A DNA stretch of 64,000 nucleotides from Spyradenecus sp045634445 (GTDB taxonomy: Bacteria; Verrucomicrobiota; Kiritimatiellia; RFP12; DVOR01), in assembly GCA_045634445.1 (NCBI GenBank), contig JAZRAG010000078.1, positions 1 to 64,000 on the forward strand. The letters run 5' to 3'. Shown piece after piece: positions 25,615 to 33,294 of this stretch (its first letter is position 1; the number at the start of each line of letters is the position of its first letter). Both the position numbers and the translations under genes were made by a program. The notes under the pieces were generated by a model, which saw only the letters and a program-made list of their open reading frames with translations, did no database searches and was not told where the DNA came from.

Positions 25615-28065
25615 TTACTTAGCCTTTGTCGAGGCGCGCTTCTTGGTGGCGGTCTTCTTTGCTGCAGGAGTGCGACGCGGTGCTGCGTCCTTAATTCCGT
25701 GTTTGGCGGCGAGGTCTGCATATGCAGGAATCTGTTCGCGATAACCACGAACGAGCTTCTTGAGCGCATCAAACTGACGATCCGTCAAGAAGTGCTTTTC
25801 TGCAAGCTGCAACTTCAAGCTATTGATGAATTCCTTATCATCGTAAGTACGCTTACCGTGCTTAACGGGAGGATTCCACTGCGAAACCGTTTCCAAGCTT
25901 GTGAGCAATTCCAAAGAAGGCGCTTCATTATTGGGGCGTTCTTCTGTGACGCTACCATTTGCAATCTTGCGCAGAATTTCCAACTGCTTAGCCGAGAGCG
26001 TACCCTTGGTATTGTACTGCTGCTTGAGTGATGTTACAAAACGCGACTCCCAGTCATTCAAGGTCAAGGCGTCAACTTTATTGAAGAGACCTTGCACTTC
26101 GTCTGGATCAGGCGTAGTCGGCACAGGAAGATTGCCCGACTTCGGCAAATCAACGCGATAGGAGATGGCCATACGAATCAAGGTGGCCAACTGTGGCTTC
26201 GTCACGCTCTTTTCGTTGTAAGCAGCGCACATGTCATTATAGTAGGACTCATCGCTCCAAATGACCTTGCCATTTTTGCCAACAGCAGGAGCCTTCCATT
26301 CGGTTACAGTGGAGAGTGCATCCAAAACCACCTTCACGCGACTCAAATCTGCCGCCAACCACTCTGTGAGCTTCTTGTAGAAGGTGTCCACTTCGTCCAC
26401 CCAATACATCTTACCTTCAGAGATATCGTCAAGCGCTTCTTCCATCAAACGGGTAAACTCAACGTTGACAAAGTCAGGCACTTCATTTAAAAGGTAATCC
26501 GTTGCCGTAATGCCCACTTCTGTGGGCGTTAAGACGTGAGCCTTGCCGCTATTTACGTATTCACGATCCAAAAGGGTACGAATTGTTGCAGCGTATGTAG
26601 ACGGACGGCCAATGCCCTTTTCTTCAAGTTCCCTCACCAAAGAAGCTTCGTTGTAACGCGGTGGTGGTTGCGTTTCCTTACTGACGCAACGCCAATCCTT
26701 GCAAGTTACCACGTCGCCATTTGACAAATTCGGCAACTGACGAACTTCGTCTTCTTCGCCTTCAGTACGCGAATTCGGCCATGCGGCTAAATAACCCTTG
26801 AAGACAGTCTTCGAACTTGTTGCAGAGAAACGATACTCGCGACGCAAACCTGCTGCATTCTCGGGCTCAAAGTAAATGGTCGTACGTTCAATCGTTGCCG
26901 GTGCCATCTGGCTTGCCATAAAGCGACGCCAAATGAGTTCGTACAACTTCGCCTGGCGTGGGTCTGCGTTAGCATCTAACGCATTACGCGTGATGTCTGT
27001 GGGGCGAATAGGTTCGTGCGCCTTCTGTGCATTCTTCACCTTATTCTTGTAGAAGTTCGGTGTTTCAGGTACATAATTGGCACCAAAGATACGCGAGATT
27101 TCAGCGGCGGCTGCCTTGCGTTCTTCTTCATTAATCTTCAAGCCGTCCGTACGCATGTAGGTGATAAAACCGTTTTCATAGAGACGCTGGGCCAATTGCA
27201 TCGTTTGGTCTGGAGAATACCCCAAATGCGTTGCGGCGGCCTGCTGAAGCGTAGAGGTAATAAAGGGAGGCTGCGGACGCTTAGACTGTTCCTTACGTTC
27301 AATAGCCGTCACCACGGCATTACGACCGCGGAGATCGTTCAAACACGCTTCTGCTTCAGTGAAAACAGGCAAACCATAAATTTCTTTGCCATCTACGGTG
27401 AACTTGGGCGTCTTACCATCTACAGAACAAAGCTGAGCTTCAAATTCTGCGCCCTTTTCCAAAAGTGCGCTCACCACATGGTACTGCGTTGGGCGGAAAT
27501 CATTAATTGTGCGTTCGCGATCCACAATCAAGCGTAATGCTACAGACTGTACACGACCAGCACTCTTTGCACCCTGCACGGCATTATCAATCAACTTCGA
27601 CAAGCGGAAGCCCGACAAGCGGTCAATCACGCGGCGAGCCTGCTGCGCATCCACGAGGTCCTTGTCAATTTCGGTCGGTTCTGCTAAAGCTGCCAAAACC
27701 GCCTTCTTCGTGATTTCATTATAGCGTACGCGATAGAACTTACGTTCGCCCGGGATATCCTTTAAAACTTCATAAAGGTGCCATGCGATACTTTCCCCTT
27801 CACGGTCAGGGTCGCTTGCTAAATAGATAACAGAAGCTTTCGCAGCGGCTTTACGCAATTCATCGACGATTTTCTTCTTATCTTTCGGGATTTCGTAATT
27901 GGGCGTAAAATTCTGCGAGATGTTCACGCCGAGCACAAACTTCGGCAAGTCGCGAATGTGGCCTACAGATGCCATCACCGTAGTATTTGGTGCGACATAA
28001 TCCGCAATCTTCTTCGCCTTCGCAGGAGATTCTACAATAACTAATGAGGTTGGTTTATTGGCCAT
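25615..28065 (-). CDS. topA: DNA topoisomerase I with repeated non-zinc C-terminal region
   Basis: Type IA enzyme relaxing negative supercoils. The TOPRIM start is LVIVESPAKAKK, with SVGHIRDLP and DPDREGE near 85-91; catalytic Tyr303 is in ITYMRTDG; GRPSTYAATI follows. After about residue 580 there are no zinc ribbons. Instead a module recurs about three times: VTEWKAPAV...SYYNDM...LATLIRM (581-636), a middle copy with WESRFVTSLKQQ...LSAKQLEIL (about 655-705), and VSQWNPPV...FINSLKLQ...LTDRQFDALKK (715-775). It ends in a Lys-rich tail. The modules probably bind DNA. The upstream region holds an 18-bp perfect palindrome. Confidence 0.94.
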   Translation of the reverse strand: MANKPTSLVIVESPAKAKKIADYVAPNTTVMASVGHIRDLPKFVLGVNISQNFTPNYEIPKDKKKIVDELRKAAAKASVIYLASDPDREGESIAWHLYEVLKDIPGERKFYRVRYNEITKKAVLAALAEPTEIDKDLVDAQQARRVIDRLSGFRLSKLIDNAVQGAKSAGRVQSVALRLIVDRERTINDFRPTQYHVVSALLEKGAEFEAQLCSVDGKTPKFTVDGKEIYGLPVFTEAEACLNDLRGRNAVVTAIERKEQSKRPQPPFITSTLQQAAATHLGYSPDQTMQLAQRLYENGFITYMRTDGLKINEEERKAAAAEISRIFGANYVPETPNFYKNKVKNAQKAHEPIRPTDITRNALDANADPRQAKLYELIWRRFMASQMAPATIERTTIYFEPENAAGLRREYRFSATSSKTVFKGYLAAWPNSRTEGEEDEVRQLPNLSNGDVVTCKDWRCVSKETQPPPRYNEASLVRELEEKGIGRPSTYAATIRTLLDREYVNSGKAHVLTPTEVGITATDYLLNEVPDFVNVEFTRLMEEALDDISEGKMYWVDEVDTFYKKLTEWLAADLSRVKVVLDALSTVTEWKAPAVGKNGKVIWSDESYYNDMCAAYNEKSVTKPQLATLIRMAISYRVDLPKSGNLPVPTTPDPDEVQGLFNKVDALTLNDWESRFVTSLKQQYNTKGTLSAKQLEILRKIANGSVTEERPNNEAPSLELLTSLETVSQWNPPVKHGKRTYDDKEFINSLKLQLAEKHFLTDRQFDALKKLVRGYREQIPAYADLAAKHGIKDAAPRRTPAAKKTATKKRASTKAK

Positions 28066-28151
28066 GACAAGGTCATCCTTTCTTGAAATTCACTTAAAGA
28101 AATAACATTGATGAATGCCCTTTTGCAAGCATTTTTTATCAACGTCTCTCC

Positions 28152-28169
28152 TATACTATATATAGTATA
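28152..28169. promoter_or_regulatory. 18-bp perfect palindrome upstream of topA
   Basis: TATACTATATATAGTATA, about 87 bp upstream of the topA start, is perfectly symmetric and AT-rich. It also contains -10-like sequence. It may be an operator, or a supercoiling-sensitive promoter element for topA. Confidence 0.5.
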
Positions 28170-28263
28170 AGTTTTTTGGGCCATTGGAGAGGAGATGGCG
28201 TTTTGCGAAAAACTGCGTCAAAAAGCCACCCAAGAAAGAGGATGGCTTAAATGACAGAGGTAT

Positions 28264-29349
28264 TTAATGACGGAGACGATTCCCAGATTCGGGGTCAAAG
28301 AGGCAAATCTTATCCACTCGCGGACACAAGAAGTGCGCTTCGCCATGACGTAAAAGCCAATCTGGCGGCGTGCGAGCCGTTACACGCGTGCCATCAATCG
28401 TAAAGTGAACGTACGCTTCCGCGCCCATTTGCTCCACGATATCCACCTTCGCTGCTAACGCATTCGCAGTTGGTGCAGATTCAAGCGAGGCAATCAAATG
28501 TTCTGGGCGAATCCCCACGAGGACTTCCTTGCCAGCAGGGAGAGAGGGCATGGAGCCTAACTCGGGGTGTAACGTACCTGCCGCAGAATGAAGCGCGCCA
28601 TCAGCCATCACTGTCATACGCAAGAAATTCATTGGAGGCGTACCAATGAATCCCGCCGAAAAACAGTTGTTTGGATCATTATAGAGCGAAACAGGGTCCG
28701 CAACTTGGCGAATGTTACCACGCTCCATAACAACAATGCGGTCGCCTAACGTCATTGCCTCTGTTTGGTCATGGGTCACGTAGAGAATCGTTGCATTTAA
28801 ACGTAAATGTAAACGGTGAATTTCTTCACGCATCTCCACGCGCATTTTCGCATCAAGATTTGAAAGCGGTTCGTCAAAGAGGAAGACCTTTGGCTGACGC
28901 ACAATCGCGCGACCCAAAGCCACGCGCTGACGTTGTCCGCCACTAAGTTGTTTTGGAAGGCGCTTCAAATAATCTTGCAATCCCAAGACTTCAGCTGCTT
29001 CATCAATGCGTTGCGCGATTTCAGCCTTCGGGGTATGACGCAATTTTAGGCCAAAAGCCATGTTCTCGCGCACCGTCATATGCGGATACAACGCATAATT
29101 CTGGAAGACCATCGCGATGTCACGATCTTTTGGCGGCAAATGATTAATCACGTGCCCATCAATCGCAATCGTTCCAGAGGTAATCTCTTCAAGCCCAGCC
29201 ACCATACGTAGCGTTGTACTCTTGCCGCACCCTGAAGGGCCAACAAGGACTAAGAACTCGCGATCGCGAATGGCTAGGTCAAAATCTTCCACCGCTACCG
29301 CACCATTGGGGTAGACCTTGCGAACGTGAGAGAGCGTAACTGTTGACAT
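28264..29349 (-). CDS. ABC transporter ATPase (UgpC/MalK/MsmX type)
   Basis: Energises import of sugars or glycerol-phosphate compounds by carbohydrate (CUT1) permeases. The 361-residue product has Walker A GPSGCGKST at 37-45, Q-loop VFQNYALYPHM, signature LSGGQRQRVALGRAIVR and Walker B VFLFDEPLSNLD. A C-terminal OB/TOBE domain includes VGIRPEHL. No permease or binding-protein gene is adjacent, so it may be a shared ATPase as MsmX is. It lies 73 bp downstream of pyrE on the same strand. Confidence 0.92.
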   Translation of the reverse strand: MSTVTLSHVRKVYPNGAVAVEDFDLAIRDREFLVLVGPSGCGKSTTLRMVAGLEEITSGTIAIDGHVINHLPPKDRDIAMVFQNYALYPHMTVRENMAFGLKLRHTPKAEIAQRIDEAAEVLGLQDYLKRLPKQLSGGQRQRVALGRAIVRQPKVFLFDEPLSNLDAKMRVEMREEIHRLHLRLNATILYVTHDQTEAMTLGDRIVVMERGNIRQVADPVSLYNDPNNCFSAGFIGTPPMNFLRMTVMADGALHSAAGTLHPELGSMPSLPAGKEVLVGIRPEHLIASLESAPTANALAAKVDIVEQMGAEAYVHFTIDGTRVTARTPPDWLLRHGEAHFLCPRVDKICLFDPESGNRLRH

Positions 29350-29422
29350 TGGCGTAAAAGAGAATTACCACACGCGAACCGCGAAACTACGCGGCCCACG
29401 TGTGAATCTGGATTCAAACACC

Positions 29423-30007
29423 TTACGAACCAGGATGCACAAAGGGTTCATTTGCCTTGCACATCGGGCAGTCTGCGGGTTCCCACACCTGAGGTTCAAT
29501 GTGGAGCAATGCATACGTCGGATAGTCAAACTTAGCCTTGCCACCCGAACGATCCACCAAAACCAATACTGCAGCCACTTCACCGCCTGCAGCCTTCACG
29601 ATATCAATCGTTTCCTGTACGCGGCCACCACGTGTAATCACGTCTTCCGCCACGACATAGCGCTGACCAGGGATAATCTTGAAACGGCGCATCTGAAGCA
29701 TGCCTTCAGCATTCTTTTCAGCGAAGATGCACTGCGTGCCAAGAGCCTTAGCCACTTCGTGACCCACCAAGATGCCGCCCAAAGCCGGCGAAATCACGCC
29801 GTCTACGGTACCGATGTCGGCTTCTTCCTTCATGCGACGCACCAATTCAGCGCAGAGCGTCTGTGCATGATGCGGCCAACGCAAAACTTCAGCGCACTGG
29901 AAATAACGATTGGAGTGCAACTTCGAACGCAATTCAAAGTGGCCTTCCAAAAGGGCTTTCGTATCCTTAAAAATCTGCAAAACATCATCGTCAGTCATGT
30001 GAATCAC
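29423..30007 (-). CDS. pyrE: Orotate phosphoribosyltransferase
   Basis: Converts orotate and PRPP to OMP in pyrimidine synthesis. The PRPP-binding motif RYVVAEDVITRGGR is clear, preceded by SPALGGILVGHEVA and FAEKNAEGML. The 194-residue length is within the family range. The C-terminal CPMC is an extra feature. It is the first gene of a minus-strand pair with the ABC ATPase and is divergent from the tRNA-Ala gene. Confidence 0.93.
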   Translation of the reverse strand: MIHMTDDDVLQIFKDTKALLEGHFELRSKLHSNRYFQCAEVLRWPHHAQTLCAELVRRMKEEADIGTVDGVISPALGGILVGHEVAKALGTQCIFAEKNAEGMLQMRRFKIIPGQRYVVAEDVITRGGRVQETIDIVKAAGGEVAAVLVLVDRSGGKAKFDYPTYALLHIEPQVWEPADCPMCKANEPFVHPGS

Positions 30008-30142
30008 CTTTCAATAAATAAAAAAGTTAACTAACCCCCTTAGTATACCACCACCCGACAAAACAAGCAAGTCAGATTCATGCGTCAAACGACTATTCTT
30101 GTTCTAAAAAAGGCTTGCTTTAGAAGGCGTCTTTTGATACTA

Positions 30143-31693
30143 TTAATGCACTTTCGTATGGGGCGGTAGCTCAGTTGGTAGAGCACCACGTTCGCAACGT
30201 GGGTGTCGGCGGTTCGACTCCGCTTCGCTCCACCATACAGGAAGAGATGATGAATGAGACGGGTTTTGCCCGTCTTTTTTTGTTTGGAAAGCCTGTAAAT
30301 TCAGGCTTAGGGCAGACGTGAGGGAGTTGTTGCTGGAGTTAGAATACGGGGTGACGTGTTTATCCTTTGAAACGGACAAAAGGCCGAAAACGAGAGCCAG
30401 GAATGATTGGCGGGCTTGGGGTTGGAGATGTTGCAGTAAACCCGATGGAGACCTTAATTTTTCAAGGTTTTGCTGGTATTGCGTGATGGCTTTATTGATG
30501 CGATATTCCGCATTAATTGGAGAGTTAGACTTTTCCGTTATGGTTCGGCGGTATTCGGCCGCCTTTCGTTCGTAGGTGGCGTCGTCAATCTTGCCGTCCA
30601 GATAGGCATCTGTGAGCTTATCGAGGCGCGTTTGGGCTTGCGCAACTTCTTTTTCGGCAACGTTTTTTGCCGTGCGTTCGTGGGCGATGATTTCTTTCGC
30701 CTTTACCCTGAAAATCTCAATCGCCTTTCCAAGGGCTTGCATCAGAATTGGCAATTGGTCCAACAGTTCGCGGATTTGTTCGCCGATGATACGATTGCTG
30801 ACGTTGATATGGTTGTGGCGGCACTTGTAATACAGGTGACCTTTCGAGCGGTAACCTACTAAGGGCGTGCCGCATTCAGCGCAGATGAGCAAGCCGTGGA
30901 ATTCCGGAGGATCTGGCACGCGGTGTTGGACGCGCTTATTGGCCAGGATGACTTCGCGTTCCTCCGGCGTAATCATGCCAGGGAATGCAGCTGGAATTGG
31001 TTGGCCGCCTGTGATAGTGCCGCAGATGATACCGGCGTAAATGTGGCGAGATGGTATTGCGACCGCGCGCTTCGGTGGGATTCCCAGGGATTCACACGTG
31101 GCATAATATTGCGCCTTGGTAATGATGCCAGCCGCGAGAGACTTGAGGGCGTGCTGAAGGATGCGGCCTTTGTCGGTAATCTCAAGAATGGGTAGGCCAT
31201 CGGGCGCTTTGGTGATTTTGAAGCCCATTGGCGCTTTGTAGCACCAGCCTCCGCGCATGGCGGTCTCTACCATGCCACGCTTGCAACGGTCTGCGCGTTG
31301 CTGATTGTCAAACTGTGCGACCGATAGCAGGAGCGTGGAGACGAGCTCGCCCACAGGGTCCTGCGTGATGTTTTCGGTGGCCGAAAGCACGTCTGTGCCG
31401 TGCTTCTTTAGGGTGGTGCGTAAAACGAGACCGTCTGAAGTATTGCGAGAGAGTCTATCAAGCTTCCAAACGACAAAGGCGGTCGGTTTTTCGCGTGCGC
31501 AAAACTCTAAAGCCTCTTTTAGTGCAGGGCGGTTTGCGGTTTTTGCCGAAACACCGGCGTCGGTAAACGTGCGAATGACAGAGAGGCCCTGCCGATGGGC
31601 AAAAGCCAGGCAATCATTCAGCTGCGAGTCAAGAGATGTGCCCGTGACCTGCTCCTCTGATGATACGCGCGTGTATACTACTGCCGTCTTCAT
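30143..31693 (-). CDS. int: Large serine integrase with a tRNA-derived C-terminus
   Basis: The 516-residue product has an N-terminal resolvase domain (nucleophile Ser11 in YTRVSSEEQ). A recombinase domain (GGWCYKAPMGFKI) follows, then a zinc ribbon (LICAECGTPL...YYKCRHNH) and a coiled coil, the standard large serine recombinase plan. The last 28 residues (after PVWW, from SEAESNRRHPRCERGALP) are encoded antisense in the host tRNA-Ala. In the excised phage the frame would continue past the core as TNVAKGLTLEDVEAAVNIMG and end ECA* at 61683, giving 517 residues. The integrase tail therefore differs between phage and lysogen. Serine integrases seldom use tRNA genes. It overlaps the upstream membrane gene by 4 bp. 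Confidence 0.93.
   Translation of the reverse strand: MKTAVVYTRVSSEEQVTGTSLDSQLNDCLAFAHRQGLSVIRTFTDAGVSAKTANRPALKEALEFCAREKPTAFVVWKLDRLSRNTSDGLVLRTTLKKHGTDVLSATENITQDPVGELVSTLLLSVAQFDNQQRADRCKRGMVETAMRGGWCYKAPMGFKITKAPDGLPILEITDKGRILQHALKSLAAGIITKAQYYATCESLGIPPKRAVAIPSRHIYAGIICGTITGGQPIPAAFPGMITPEEREVILANKRVQHRVPDPPEFHGLLICAECGTPLVGYRSKGHLYYKCRHNHINVSNRIIGEQIRELLDQLPILMQALGKAIEIFRVKAKEIIAHERTAKNVAEKEVAQAQTRLDKLTDAYLDGKIDDATYERKAAEYRRTITEKSNSPINAEYRINKAITQYQQNLEKLRSPSGLLQHLQPQARQSFLALVFGLLSVSKDKHVTPYSNSSNNSLTSALSLNLQAFQTKKDGQNPSHSSSLPVWWSEAESNRRHPRCERGALPTELPPHTKVH
30160..30235 (+). tRNA. tRNA-Ala (anticodon CGC)
   Basis: Full cloverleaf with encoded CCA. The acceptor stem GGGGCGG pairs with TCGCTCC and includes the G3-U70 wobble that defines alanine identity. 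The D-arm is GCTCAGTTGGTAGAGC. The anticodon loop TTCGCAA (30191-30197) gives anticodon CGC at 30193-30195. The T-loop is GGTTCGACTCC. Its 3' end is the attachment site of the prophage. The integrase frame runs antisense through the whole gene. Confidence 0.97.
30229..30237. other. Prophage attachment core at the tRNA end (left)
   Basis: TCCACCATA at the tRNA-Ala 3' end recurs at 61772-61780. Joining the two flanks across it restores a continuous integrase reading frame in the excised phage. It also restores a tRNA followed by a good terminator in the empty host site. Both support this as the crossover core. Confidence 0.85.
30257..30281 (+). terminator. Phage-supplied terminator after tRNA-Ala
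   Basis: AGACGGG-TTTTG-CCCGTCT followed by a T tract, 22 bp after the tRNA. It lies inside the prophage boundary and replaces the host's own tRNA terminator, which was displaced to 61791-61830. Confidence 0.85.
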
Positions 31694-32160
31694 TCGTGCA
31701 GCGCCTTAACAGTTTCACGTTTTTTGGGGATGAATGTGGGGAAACATTTGTCGCAGACGATGCCTGAAATTTGCTTACCTTCGTAAAGTGCTGAGTGCGC
31801 ATTCCTGCGAGGCTTCCATTTTTCGCAGACGCAACAACAGAAGCGCGTGCCACCTGAAGCGAACGCGCGCTCAACGGAATACGCCTTGTTACTGGTCGCA
31901 TCTTCTTCTTCTTCAACCATGTATGCGACGGTGGCAAAAGCTTCGGCCTCTCTTTGCGCTTTGCGTTCGCGCTTTTCGGCGATGACTCTTTTGCGATATT
32001 TCCGGTAACGACAAAGGACTGTCAACGTGAGCAAGGCAAAGACTGCCACGACAACGGCATCACCGGTCTTTTCACCCTTTGCGAACATTGCGACAGAACC
32101 TGCGGAGAATATCAGCAACAGAGTGGCCAGAAAAGTTTGAATGATGAACGATAAAATCAT
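31690..32160 (-). CDS. Membrane protein with C-terminal zinc-binding region
   Basis: Two hydrophobic helices (about residues 5-26 and 33-50) are followed by a charged stretch. A Cys-rich tail follows, with RFCCCVCEKW and GIVCDKCFPTF, probably a zinc ribbon facing the cytosol. I do not recognise the family. It is the first gene of the leftward operon and overlaps the integrase start by 4 bp, so it is expressed with integration functions. It could be a superinfection-exclusion protein or a regulator of the integrase; neither is shown. Confidence 0.7.
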   Translation of the reverse strand: MILSFIIQTFLATLLLIFSAGSVAMFAKGEKTGDAVVVAVFALLTLTVLCRYRKYRKRVIAEKRERKAQREAEAFATVAYMVEEEEDATSNKAYSVERAFASGGTRFCCCVCEKWKPRRNAHSALYEGKQISGIVCDKCFPTFIPKKRETVKALHE

Positions 32161-32266
32161 GGCAAGACTCCTTTTCCTCTTTTAACGGGTATAGTTTAGC
32201 ATTTTTTGAGTGTGTAGGAATATACCGAAAAAGTGAAAAAAGGTTAAAAAAAGTATATTTTTTTAG

Positions 32267-32296
32267 TTGACATAGGTTTAACAAACCTGTTACAAT
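32267..32296 (+). promoter_or_regulatory. Rightward early promoter with embedded operator
   Basis: TTGACA (32267-32272), 18 bp, then TACAAT (32291-32296). The 15-bp operator AGGTTTAACAAACCT (32274-32288) fills the spacer. Its core GGTTTAACAAACC recurs twice at 32633-32676. A bound repressor would block RNA polymerase directly. Confidence 0.8.
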
Positions 32297-32325
32297 AGCG
32301 CCGTTTTCGAGAAAGGAGTACGAAA

Positions 32326-32547
32326 ATGGCTAACATGCCGGACGTTAATAAGGTAATTCGGTCAGTTCAGATTCCGCTTGAACTGATGGCACGCCTTAGG
32401 AAGTTGGCAGAGGCACGTCAGATGACGGTGGGTCAGTTGATCAACTTTATTTTGCATGAGCAGCTGGACCACATTGCCCTGGATGAGAGTGACTACGAAT
32501 GGATTAAAAACGAGGTGCGAAAGAATGAAGAAAAGCGAAAAGTTTGA
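32326..32547 (+). CDS. Ribbon-helix-helix protein, candidate early repressor
   Basis: The 73-residue protein has an Arc/MetJ-type segment: a beta strand VIRSVQIPLELMARL, then LAEARQMTVGQLINFIL, then an acidic C-terminal helix. RHH dimers bind short palindromes through paired strands. It is the first gene after the operator-bearing promoter at 32267-32296, with a GAAAGGAG ribosome site upstream. It is thus the natural candidate to bind GGTTTAACAAACC and repress its own operon. No HTH-type CI repressor is seen in the prophage, which strengthens but does not prove this. Confidence 0.75.
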   Translation: MANMPDVNKVIRSVQIPLELMARLRKLAEARQMTVGQLINFILHEQLDHIALDESDYEWIKNEVRKNEEKRKV

Positions 32548-32701
32548 TTTAACCCTTACCATGGAAGACGCGGCGAAGATTCGCCGCGTTGGTAAGGGAG
32601 AGGATGCTGATATTCTTTTTATTTTGTCCGAGGGTTTAACAAACCTTGAATTTAGCACTAAGGGTTTAACAAACCCGAAAGAACAGGTCGTTCGCATCTA
32701 A
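32525..32701 (+). CDS. Small early phage protein with operators in its coding sequence
   Basis: A 58-residue protein (MKKSEKFDLTLTMEDAAKI...) that overlaps the RHH gene by 23 bp in another frame. Its C-terminal part contains GLTN twice because two operator copies (GGTTTAACAAAC) are translated in frame. No domain is recognised. A frame open from 32456 gives a longer version, but ATG 32525 has the better context at the overlap. Confidence 0.6.
   Translation: MKKSEKFDLTLTMEDAAKIRRVGKGEDADILFILSEGLTNLEFSTKGLTNPKEQVVRI
32633..32676. promoter_or_regulatory. Two intragenic operator copies
   Basis: GGTTTAACAAACC occurs at 32633-32645 and again at 32663-32675; the second is extended to the perfect palindrome GGGTTTAACAAACCC. 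The two are 30 bp apart, close to three helical turns, and match the promoter operator at 32274. This is suited to cooperative or looping repression. Confidence 0.75.
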
Positions 32702-32721
32702 GTGACGCAAGGGTGCGTCAC
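32702..32721 (+). other. Perfect stem-loop between early genes
   Basis: GTGACGCA-AGGG-TGCGTCAC begins at the base after the previous stop codon. No T tract follows, so it is more likely an RNA-stability or protein-binding element than a terminator. Confidence 0.5.
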
Positions 32722-32751
32722 ATGCCGAAACAGGAAGAAAGGAATAGAGTC

Positions 32752-32874
32752 ATGAAAGAGTTTTGTTTGTTGGTTTTGATGGTTTTCTGGTTGCCGGTGA
32801 TTTTTCCGCTGGCGGTTGTTGGCGGTTGGATTTTCACGGTTGACAAGCAGCGCGCAAAGCAGGAGATGCAGTAA
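32752..32874 (+). CDS. Small single-pass membrane peptide
   Basis: ATG after an AGGAAGAAAGGA ribosome site encodes 40 residues: one hydrophobic helix (CLLVLMVFWLPVIFPLAVVG) with a basic C-terminal tail. Nothing else can be said from sequence. Small membrane peptides are common in phage early operons. Confidence 0.55.
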   Translation: MKEFCLLVLMVFWLPVIFPLAVVGGWIFTVDKQRAKQEMQ

Positions 32875-32884
32875 TAGCACTTTT

Positions 32885-32975
32885 CCCGCTGCACGTGCCC
32901 AGTAAAGTAAAAGCGTACAGTTGTTTCATCATCAGGCTCACGGGTGTGAGCCGCACGTGCAGCGGGGTTTATTTT
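32885..32975 (+). terminator. Large two-stem RNA element ending in a T tract
   Basis: CCCGCTGCACGTGC (32885-32898) pairs perfectly with GCACGTGCAGCGGG (32953-32966), 14 bp. Inside, and directly abutting the 3' arm, is GGCTCAC-GGGT-GTGAGCC (32935-32952). GTTTATTTTTT follows. It can terminate early transcription, or act as an attenuator or antitermination signal before the next genes. Confidence 0.7.
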
Positions 32976-32992
32976 TTGAAAGGAGCAGAAAA

Positions 32993-33292
32993 ATGGTCAA
33001 CAACAATGCAGAAGCAGCAGAATGCGATGAACAGTTCATCGTCGGGATTGGCGTGCAGCTAAAAGGAACGAGCGCCTCCTTGGCGATTGTCAAGAAGGAA
33101 TATACAAAAGAAGATAAGCGCACGGCGCTTGGTGATTGGATTCGGCGCGACCTTCTGCAACGCATCGCGGATGTTGTCTTCACCATGTACGCGTCGCGCC
33201 TTCATGCGATGGCTGGTGGTGACACACGTGAAGCGAAGCTTGACTGGCTGGTCGAAGAAGTAGAAAAGCTTCAAAAGCGTGGGGAGAATTGA
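32993..33292 (+). CDS. Hypothetical early phage protein
   Basis: 99 residues from ATG 32993, preceded by GAAAGGAG. No recognised domain; the C-terminus is helical and charged (WLVEEVEKLQKRGE). The open frame extends upstream into the RNA element, but the ribosome site fixes this start. Its TGA overlaps the alternative TTG start of the next frame, so translation may be coupled. Confidence 0.65.
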   Translation: MVNNNAEAAECDEQFIVGIGVQLKGTSASLAIVKKEYTKEDKRTALGDWIRRDLLQRIADVVFTMYASRLHAMAGGDTREAKLDWLVEEVEKLQKRGEN

Positions 33293-33294
33293 CG

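Noticed and set aside
30143..30235. Genuine integrase C-terminus in the tRNA region
   Set aside because: These codons are the antisense of a highly conserved tRNA; the alternative native end at 61683-61780 explains the original gene.
32326..32701. Toxin-antitoxin pair (RHH antitoxin plus small protein)
   Set aside because: The second protein has no toxin motif, and the operator-promoter layout and position fit a phage early repressor better.
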